A DNA stretch of 11,561 bases from NCBI GenBank assembly GCA_023392575.1, contig JAEVYV010000397.1, forward strand, positions 1 through 11,561, written 5' to 3'. Under the pieces are notes generated by a model. That model was given only the letters and a program-made list of their open reading frames with translations. It searched no databases and had not been told where the DNA came from. This stretch comes from Bacteroidota bacterium (GTDB lineage: Bacteria; Bacteroidota; Bacteroidia; Chitinophagales; Chitinophagaceae). Every line of letters begins with the position of its first letter. Within the stretch, counting starts at the first letter, position 1. Shown here piece by piece: positions 6,978 to 11,561 of the stretch. The position numbers and the translations under genes are program-made.

Positions 6978-7001
6978 GGGCTAATATATTGATATTAGCC
7001 C
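6978..7001 (-). promoter_or_regulatory. Perfect 10 bp stem-loop in the GH9 leader (attenuator, terminator or operator)
   Basis: GGGCTAATAT (6978-6987), loop ATTG, ATATTAGCCC (6992-7001): a perfect 10 bp stem with a 4-base loop. Read on the minus strand it is followed by the T-rich run TTTGTTGTTTT, so it could end the transcript of the small exported protein upstream, or act as an attenuator if the GH9 promoter lies above it. It could equally be a protein-binding palindrome. The structure is certain; the function is not. Confidence 0.5.
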
Positions 7002-7134
7002 TGAAGAAAAAAAATGTTTGGTAAGGAATCTTTCTATCGTAAACTTTTTGTGCCGGAGCTGAATGCACCGATATGGCTTGCCGGCAACAAGCAAAAAAGT
7101 TCGGTGCTTGAAGAGAAAGAGCCCGACCCTGTGC

Positions 7135-7467
7135 CTAGAAATGAAAGGCTTCGGCCTTCACCACTTCCAGTCTCTTATCCAGATAAAAGATGAAGTTATG
7201 CAACTGAAGTTCTGCGGCCACGGTGGTGTCGGGGTTTGTTTGCGTTGGAGCAATCTCAAACCGGTGCTCTATTCGCCAGCGTACATTGGGATCTGCTTCT
7301 TTGATTGGTATTAACGCGCCGTAAAAAACCGGTTTATACGCGGCTCGTTTGAAAATCTTGGTGTGGATGTACTCCGAGATATTTTCGTGCGCCAGTGCTG
7401 TCGCCGACCGGTTGAGCTGCGCCTTTGTCACAAAAGGCAGCAGCAACAGAATAAGGATGATTCGCAT
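7135..7467 (-). CDS. Small exported protein of unknown function
   Basis: A 110-residue protein. The ATG at 7467 opens a clear Sec signal peptide, MRIILILLLLPFVTKA, with likely cleavage after A16 (TKA/Q); the frame runs 12 codons further up to a TTG, which would hide the signal. The mature part of about 94 residues has no cysteine and looks like a mixed alpha/beta fold: a helical start (RSATALAHENISEYIHTKIF), then alternating strands (YKPVFYGALIPI, RWRIEHRFEIA, AAELQLHNFIFYLDKRLEVVKAEAFHF). I do not recognise the family. It precedes the GH9 gene on the same strand, with 186 bp and two palindromes between, so it may be a separate unit. The signal peptide and consistent composition argue that it is a real gene. 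Confidence 0.65.
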   Translation of the reverse strand: MRIILILLLLPFVTKAQLNRSATALAHENISEYIHTKIFKRAAYKPVFYGALIPIKEADPNVRWRIEHRFEIAPTQTNPDTTVAAELQLHNFIFYLDKRLEVVKAEAFHF

Positions 7468-7858
7468 AGCTGAAGGTTTAAGGAAGTACCTCCTGCAGAA
7501 CAAGTAACGGTGACTGTACTAGAGTAAGTTATCAACAAATAACGGAAGGTGGCGTGTCATATGATGAATGGTGGCCGCCACGTATAGGATAGGATGCCGG
7601 GATCAATAAATGGCCACATGGTTCAGATTAAAGAAACCGGCGACAGTACAAATGTTTTTCTGAAAGCACATTTCTGTTTCCGTGCCTGAAATGTTTTTTA
7701 TGTTCTTTCAGATCTTTTTTTGGACCGATCTTCGGCCGGATAAAAAGAACTCAAGGTCTTTCGTTCTGAAGTATTTCCAATTGCCAGCGGTTGAAGGGAA
7801 AAGGGAATGAACTAACTTTAAAGTAGAACATGATTGCTAACGATTTAATTGAATTGAG
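7468..7858. other. Intergenic region between divergent genes, no gene seen
   Basis: These 391 bases separate the minus-strand small exported protein from the plus-strand rhodanese, so they should hold promoters for both. No convincing reading frame is present on either strand; plus-strand starts such as the ATGs near 7561 stop within about ten codons. Small symmetries are seen, for example GTGG/CCAC around 7570-7580 and CTGAAA/TTTCAG in about 7685-7712, but none is strong. A plausible promoter box precedes the rhodanese gene. Confidence 0.6.
7791..7820 (+). promoter_or_regulatory. Possible Bacteroidota promoter for the rhodanese gene
   Basis: TAACTTTA at 7813-7820 is one base off TAnnTTTG, and TTGA at 7791-7794 could stand in for the TTTG -33 box at about the right spacing (18 bp between). 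This would give a leader of roughly 35 bases before the ATG at 7859. Both boxes are imperfect. Confidence 0.3.
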
Positions 7859-8227
7859 ATGCAACACTCTGAAGAATTTATTAAGCTGGTTGAAGATGCC
7901 AAAAGCCGCATTAAAGAAGTATCGGTAGCCGAAACGCAGCAGCGCATGCAGCAAGGAGCCCAATTGATTGATGTTCGGGAAGACCATGAATGGCAGATGG
8001 GGCATGCAAAAAATGCAGTTCATTTGGGCCGGGGGGTGATTGAACGAGATATTGTTGAGAAATTTCCGGATAAAAATGCGGAGTTGATTCTTTATTGCGG
8101 CGGTGGATACCGTTCTGCACTGGCAGCCGATAACCTGAAAAAAATGGGCTACTTAAATATAGCTTCCATGGCGGGTGGCTGGAGGGCCTGGAAGGCTGCC
8201 CAGGCGCCGGTAGAGCAATTAGCCTAG
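7859..8227 (+). CDS. Single-domain rhodanese (sulfurtransferase)
   Basis: A 122-residue cytoplasmic protein with one rhodanese domain covering nearly its whole length. It shows IDVREDHEWQMGHAKNAVHLGRG (37-59), the substrate-side CDC25-like region, and the active-site loop CGGGYRS with catalytic Cys80 and Arg85. It ends with the typical SMAGGWRAWKAA (103-114). Such proteins move sulfane sulfur to thiophilic acceptors; the physiological acceptor is not evident from the sequence. No signal peptide is present, unlike the other rhodanese-like protein in this window, and the loop is canonical. It has no same-strand neighbour in reach, so it is probably transcribed alone. Its TAG stop lies inside the end of the convergent transporter gene: the two overlap by 9 bases. 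Confidence 0.93.
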   Translation: MQHSEEFIKLVEDAKSRIKEVSVAETQQRMQQGAQLIDVREDHEWQMGHAKNAVHLGRGVIERDIVEKFPDKNAELILYCGGGYRSALAADNLKKMGYLNIASMAGGWRAWKAAQAPVEQLA

Positions 8228-9403
8228 GGCACGCTTGGCTACATGCTTGTAGGTTAATGCATACACGGTAAAGGCCAGCGCAACGGCAATCCCGCCGGCC
8301 AGGCAAAGGCCGTTCCACTGTGCTTTTTTCCAGATCCATAAACCAACTGCCGATCCCAGAGCGGTACCAATAAAACTGACGGTCATGTAAACCGTATTCA
8401 ACCGGTTGCGGGCCTCGGGGATCAAACCATAAACACGGGCCTGGTTGGACACGTGAACCGATTGCTGGCCCAGGTCAAGTAAAATGATACCGGCAATCAT
8501 GCCCAGGACAGACGTTCCAAACAGATAAAACAACACAAAACTGCTTCCAACGGCCAGCAGGCCGTAGCCAATAGCCACCCTGGGGTTTCCTTTATCGGCA
8601 GAGCCGCCAATCAACGGGGCAATCAAGGCGCCGGCCACCGCCGCCAGGCCAAACAAGCCAATCTGATCGGAGTGGAAATAAAAAGGAGCACCAGCCAAAT
8701 GCAGAACCATGATGGTCCAAAACATGCCGAAAGAAGAAAAAGTTAAGGCATTGATCAGGGCGGCTTCTCTTAAGATGGGCTGCTCTTTTGCCAACGTGAT
8801 CAACGACCGCATGAGCGAACCATAGCTGCCGGCAAAGGTTGAGGGCGCCTTTGGAAAAACAAAACGCATGGCGATCAACAAAACACCGGAAATCAGCGCA
8901 GCGATCCAAAACATCCCCCGCCATCCCAGCCAGGCACCAATAAAGCCGCTAACGGAGCGGGAAAGCAAAATGCCGATCAGTAGGCCGCTCATCACAATGC
9001 CAATGATCCGGCCTTTTTTCTCGGGCGGCGCCAACTGTGCAGACAGGGGAAGGATCAGTTGGGGAACAATGGAGGTGCAGCCAACAAGAAAACTGGCCAC
9101 GTTCAGCATAGTGAGCGAGACAGACAAGGCCGCCATAATAAGAGCCGCCACCGCTAATAAAGTTGTGATCACAATCTGTGTCCGCTTCTCCATCATATCG
9201 CCCAGGGGAACAAAGAACAGTAACCCCAGGGCATATCCCAGTTGGGTATAAAAGGTTATGGCGCCGGCCTTGCTTTCCGCTACGCCAAATTCTTTGCTGA
9301 TAAGGACCACCAGGGGTTGGCAATAATAAATATTGGCAACAATCAGTCCTGTGCATACCGCCATGAACAAAACCTGCCACTGCTGAAGCGTATGTGTTTT
9401 CAT
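8219..9403 (-). CDS. MFS transporter, DHA1-type (drug/metabolite efflux-like)
   Basis: A 394-residue inner-membrane protein with about twelve hydrophobic segments. The N-terminal NIYYCQPLVVLI (24-35) and GDMMEKRTQI (motif A, 68-77) are typical of the DHA1-like branch that includes E. coli YgaY-type putative exporters; RSVSGFIGAWLGWRGMFW resembles the family's motif C region after segment five. I chose the ATG at 9403; the open frame reaches four codons higher only through a TTG. The substrate is unknown: members are annotated as exporters of drugs, sugars or metabolites. It is convergent with the rhodanese gene (9 bp overlap of the ends). The oxidoreductase gene lies 55 bp upstream on the same strand, so weak co-transcription is possible, though a -7-like box stands just before this start. 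Confidence 0.88.
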   Translation of the reverse strand: MKTHTLQQWQVLFMAVCTGLIVANIYYCQPLVVLISKEFGVAESKAGAITFYTQLGYALGLLFFVPLGDMMEKRTQIVITTLLAVAALIMAALSVSLTMLNVASFLVGCTSIVPQLILPLSAQLAPPEKKGRIIGIVMSGLLIGILLSRSVSGFIGAWLGWRGMFWIAALISGVLLIAMRFVFPKAPSTFAGSYGSLMRSLITLAKEQPILREAALINALTFSSFGMFWTIMVLHLAGAPFYFHSDQIGLFGLAAVAGALIAPLIGGSADKGNPRVAIGYGLLAVGSSFVLFYLFGTSVLGMIAGIILLDLGQQSVHVSNQARVYGLIPEARNRLNTVYMTVSFIGTALGSAVGLWIWKKAQWNGLCLAGGIAVALAFTVYALTYKHVAKRALG

Positions 9404-9412
9404 TTTGGGGAG

Positions 9413-9420
9413 CAAAAATA
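9413..9420 (-). promoter_or_regulatory. Possible Bacteroidota -7 box before the MFS gene (TATTTTTG)
   Basis: On the minus strand TATTTTTG matches TAnnTTTG exactly and ends 9 bp before the ATG at 9403. No clear TTTG -33 box is found at 19-21 bp. It is the same octamer, in nearly the same position relative to the start, as the one before the exported rhodanese-like gene at 573-580. Confidence 0.25.
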
Positions 9421-9458
9421 TGGGAATGGCCGCAGTGAACGTCTGGCATTGCTGCTGA

Positions 9459-10508
9459 TCAGGCAGTCAGGGCCACTACTTTTTTTTCCCTGCTGCTTTG
9501 AAAAGCGGCTTCAATGATGCGGATGACATCAAGAGCCTCTTCGGGTAAAACCGGCACAGCTTTATGGTTGCGAATGGACTGGTACATGCCTTCATAATAG
9601 TCCAGGTAATTGCCCCTTTCAGACGATACATATTCTTTAATTTCTGTGCCATCCACTACCGTATGCAATAAACCTTTTTCGTGTGCCGGTTCAATGCCCC
9701 AGCTTTCCTTGTCAGGCAGCAAGCCGGCCTGCAGGGCTTTTTCCTGTACATCTGTTTTGTGTTTGATGAAACTTCCCTGTGTGCCGTGAATGATATAACC
9801 GGGTATGGGTTCCTTCACCAGGTAGCTGCAGCGCAACCGTACCCGCTGGCCGGGATAATACAAAAGCACTTCAAAATAATCGTCCACTTTTGAGTGAGGG
9901 CGGATGATTTGTATGTCTGCAAAAACGGCCTGCGGCATTCCAAACAATTGCAGGGCCTGATCAACCAGGTGCGAGCCCAGATCGTATAAGGCGCCCCGGC
10001 CCGGTCCCGGGATTTCTTTGTGCACCTTGGGACTCAAGCTTTGGTTGTAACGGTCGAAATGAAATTCTGCTTCTACGATTTCTCCGAGCAAATCCTGATC
10101 AAGAATCTTTTTTACGGTTTTGTAGTCGCTGTCGTAGCGGCGGTTGTGGTAAACAGAAAGGCACTTGTTTTGCCTGCGGGCCAGCGCTATCAGTTTGTGT
10201 GCTTCATCGGCCGTAACGGTAAAGGGTTTTTCAACAACCACATGCTTGCCGGCCAAAAGCGCTTTTTCCGTGTATTCGTAATGCGTATAGTTGGGGGTGT
10301 TTACCACCACCAGTTCCACCTTGGGATCACTCAGCAGTTCTTCCAGCGAACGGTAGGTTTTTACGCCTTCGTATTTTTCCTGTGCCAGGTTTTTGGTTCG
10401 TTCCCAAACGGCGTAAAACCTGAAGCCGGGATGCACATGGATGAGGGGAGCATGAAAGACAACACCGCTCATGCCAAACGAAAGAAGGGCTGTATTGATT
10501 GGTTGCAT
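9459..10508 (-). CDS. Gfo/Idh/MocA-family NAD(P)-dependent oxidoreductase (YdgJ/YhhX-like)
   Basis: A 349-residue cytoplasmic dehydrogenase of the glucose-fructose oxidoreductase family. The Rossmann start reads ALLSFGMSGVVFHAPLI (7-23); the FHAPLI segment is typical of the YdgJ/YhhX branch. The first Gly of the GxGxxG loop is Ser here (SFGMSG). Then come VVNTPNYTHYEYTEKALLAGKHVVVEKPF with the catalytic-lysine motif EKPF at 93-96, HNRRYDSDY (121-129), and DLGSHLVDQ (176-184) holding the conserved catalytic-region Asp and His180. The C-terminal alpha/beta domain is complete. Members oxidise or reduce sugars, polyols or their derivatives; the substrate cannot be read from sequence. It follows the TPR-like gene by 21 bp on the same strand, suggesting one transcript, but a functional tie to that gene is not apparent. 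Confidence 0.92.
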   Translation of the reverse strand: MQPINTALLSFGMSGVVFHAPLIHVHPGFRFYAVWERTKNLAQEKYEGVKTYRSLEELLSDPKVELVVVNTPNYTHYEYTEKALLAGKHVVVEKPFTVTADEAHKLIALARRQNKCLSVYHNRRYDSDYKTVKKILDQDLLGEIVEAEFHFDRYNQSLSPKVHKEIPGPGRGALYDLGSHLVDQALQLFGMPQAVFADIQIIRPHSKVDDYFEVLLYYPGQRVRLRCSYLVKEPIPGYIIHGTQGSFIKHKTDVQEKALQAGLLPDKESWGIEPAHEKGLLHTVVDGTEIKEYVSSERGNYLDYYEGMYQSIRNHKAVPVLPEEALDVIRIIEAAFQSSREKKVVALTA

Positions 10509-10529
10509 GGTTTTCCTGTTTGGTGCAAA

Positions 10530-11561
10530 CTAAAACTTATTCTTAAAACCTGCCGGCAACACCTGGTAATTCCGTTTTTTGGCAGCAGCATATTTTTCCT
10601 GAATGACAAGGTGCATGGGCTTTTCGTGCACCTTGCTTTCCAGCCATGAAATAATATCAAGGTAAGCAAAGGCTCTTGTCTCAAACCGGTTTTTCTCCAG
10701 TCCCTTGATCTTGCTTAACAGTTTTTCAAATTCGGGTTTTAGCTTTCTGGGTGATAAATGAAAAGTGTTGCGGATGAAGGCAAACATTTCTTCCTCTACC
10801 ACGGTCAGGTTTTCCATTTTGGCCATATAGCGGTAAACCGATTTGGTGAGGTATTCCATTATGCCGTAATTGCCCAGTTCGTAATGGGCCAGTAAATGCA
10901 TCAGCCGGGCATAACACTGCAGGTCGTTCCGCAAATCTACTTTCCAGTGAATGATCTTGTGCAGGTAGTCGATGCAGGTTTTATAATCCTGGTTGCCAAA
11001 ATACAGCGAAGCTATTTTGTAGTAAAACACCAGTATGCGGTGCCGGTCGAGGTAGAGGGAATATTCCTCCAGTTTCTCTTCAATATAGGCTACGAGGGAC
11101 AGGCCCTCCTTAAATGTGCCCAGCATAAAATGCTGGTTCATTCGGGCGGTGTTCAGGTAGACAAATGTCTGGATGCGGTTGTTGTCGTTGTGATTGGCCG
11201 TGTCGGAGCCGGCAAACTCGCTGAACTGTTTGAGCACTTTTTCAAACTGCTGGTAATTCCTCAGGTCGAAATGCGCATTCAGCAGGTTGTGCGTTCCCTT
11301 GATGTAATGACCGGTTTCCACCTTGATCATTTGCGGCTGTTCGTGAAACAGGTCCACCCATTTTTGCGTGTAGCGGTAATACATCAGAAAATCCTGCCGG
11401 ATGAAGGCGTACCAGCCATAGCTTTGATATAGGTACAACCTTTCGTAAAAACCCGTTTGGAAATATGCTTTGAGCGGCAGGGCTTCTTTAAAAAAAATTC
11501 GAACGTCTTCTTCGTCCGCTTCATTCCGGGCATGCCCGTTTTTTACATACCAGCTATACAA
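10530..11561 (-). CDS. Helical TPR-like hypothetical protein (N-terminus outside window)
   Basis: The frame is open from the window edge to a TAG at 10530-10532, giving about 343 C-terminal residues; the true start is beyond base 11561. The sequence is helix-rich with many aromatic and leucine residues in a repeating pattern, such as YQSYGWYAFIRQDFLMYYRYTQ, FVYLNTARMNQHFMLGTFKEG and ILVFYYKIASLYFGNQDYKT, which resembles degenerate tetratricopeptide repeats. No catalytic motif, cysteine cluster or membrane segment is visible. The end is basic (YAAAKKRNYQVLPAGFKNKF). Such proteins usually act as protein-protein scaffolds, but no partner is evident. It lies 21 bp before the oxidoreductase gene and probably shares its transcript. 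Confidence 0.75.
   Translation of the reverse strand: MYSWYVKNGHARNEADEEDVRIFFKEALPLKAYFQTGFYERLYLYQSYGWYAFIRQDFLMYYRYTQKWVDLFHEQPQMIKVETGHYIKGTHNLLNAHFDLRNYQQFEKVLKQFSEFAGSDTANHNDNNRIQTFVYLNTARMNQHFMLGTFKEGLSLVAYIEEKLEEYSLYLDRHRILVFYYKIASLYFGNQDYKTCIDYLHKIIHWKVDLRNDLQCYARLMHLLAHYELGNYGIMEYLTKSVYRYMAKMENLTVVEEEMFAFIRNTFHLSPRKLKPEFEKLLSKIKGLEKNRFETRAFAYLDIISWLESKVHEKPMHLVIQEKYAAAKKRNYQVLPAGFKNKF

Noticed and set aside
6949..7068. Extended GH9 start at a GTG adding 40 residues
   Set aside because: The extension would place the signal peptide internally and would read through both leader palindromes; the ATG at 6948 gives a normal exported protein.
7078..7087. TTGCCGGCAA palindrome considered as a terminator after the small exported gene
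   Set aside because: No T-run follows it on the minus strand, and a 10-base palindrome with no loop is weak evidence.
7468..7858. Possible small RNA or hidden gene in the largest gap
   Set aside because: No strong stem, terminator or reading frame was found on either strand; the small symmetries are within chance for its length.
10020..10649. Plus-strand frame spanning the oxidoreductase and TPR-like genes
   Set aside because: It crosses two well-supported minus-strand genes and has shadow-like composition rich in Phe, Val and His.
1..11561. Mobile element, phage, defence or CRISPR content
   Set aside because: No transposase, integrase, direct-repeat array or terminal repeats flanking a gene block were seen; the gene content is metabolic and transport.

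Overview
The window looks like chromosomal DNA of a Bacteroidota bacterium, most likely from the Chitinophagaceae or a close relative. The reasons are near-absence of Shine-Dalgarno sequences before the starts, boxes of the Bacteroidota -7 type (TAnnTTTG), exported proteins whose signal peptides end in 'KAQ', and the kinds of genes present. The genus cannot be told from this sequence. No RNA gene, insertion sequence, integrase or CRISPR array was seen.

Layout. Bases 1-1033 hold two plus-strand genes: the 3' end of an unrecognised hydrophilic protein, and a small exported rhodanese-like protein with a cysteine-rich active loop. From 6948 down to 1035, on the minus strand, five genes lie in one probable operon, in transcription order: an exported family 9 glycoside hydrolase, a ROK-family sugar kinase, an MFS sugar transporter, an SIS-domain phosphosugar-binding protein, and NagA (N-acetylglucosamine-6-phosphate deacetylase). 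The first four are tightly packed (30 bp gap, 8 bp overlap, 6 bp gap). A 114 bp gap before nagA carries a perfect 19 bp inverted repeat. Upstream of the hydrolase lie two palindromes and a gene for a 110-residue exported protein of unknown role.

Bases 7468-7858 are non-coding. They are followed by a plus-strand single-domain rhodanese, which converges with and overlaps a minus-strand MFS efflux-type transporter. Beyond that are a Gfo/Idh/MocA-family oxidoreductase and the C-terminal part of a helical, TPR-like protein that runs off the window; the last two are 21 bp apart on the minus strand.

How the genes may work together. The five-gene block reads as a small catabolic locus for an amino-sugar glycan. 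The hydrolase would release GlcN or GlcNAc (or short chito-oligomers) outside the cytoplasm, the MFS carrier would import the sugar, the ROK kinase would phosphorylate it, and NagA would deacetylate GlcNAc-6-P. No nagB-type deaminase gene is present; the SIS protein sits where that step is expected. The specificity of the hydrolase and the role of the SIS protein are inferences from context. The hydrolase lacks the PHxR arginine of typical GH9 cellulases, and the kinase lacks the classical ROK zinc motif, so both are unusual members of their families.
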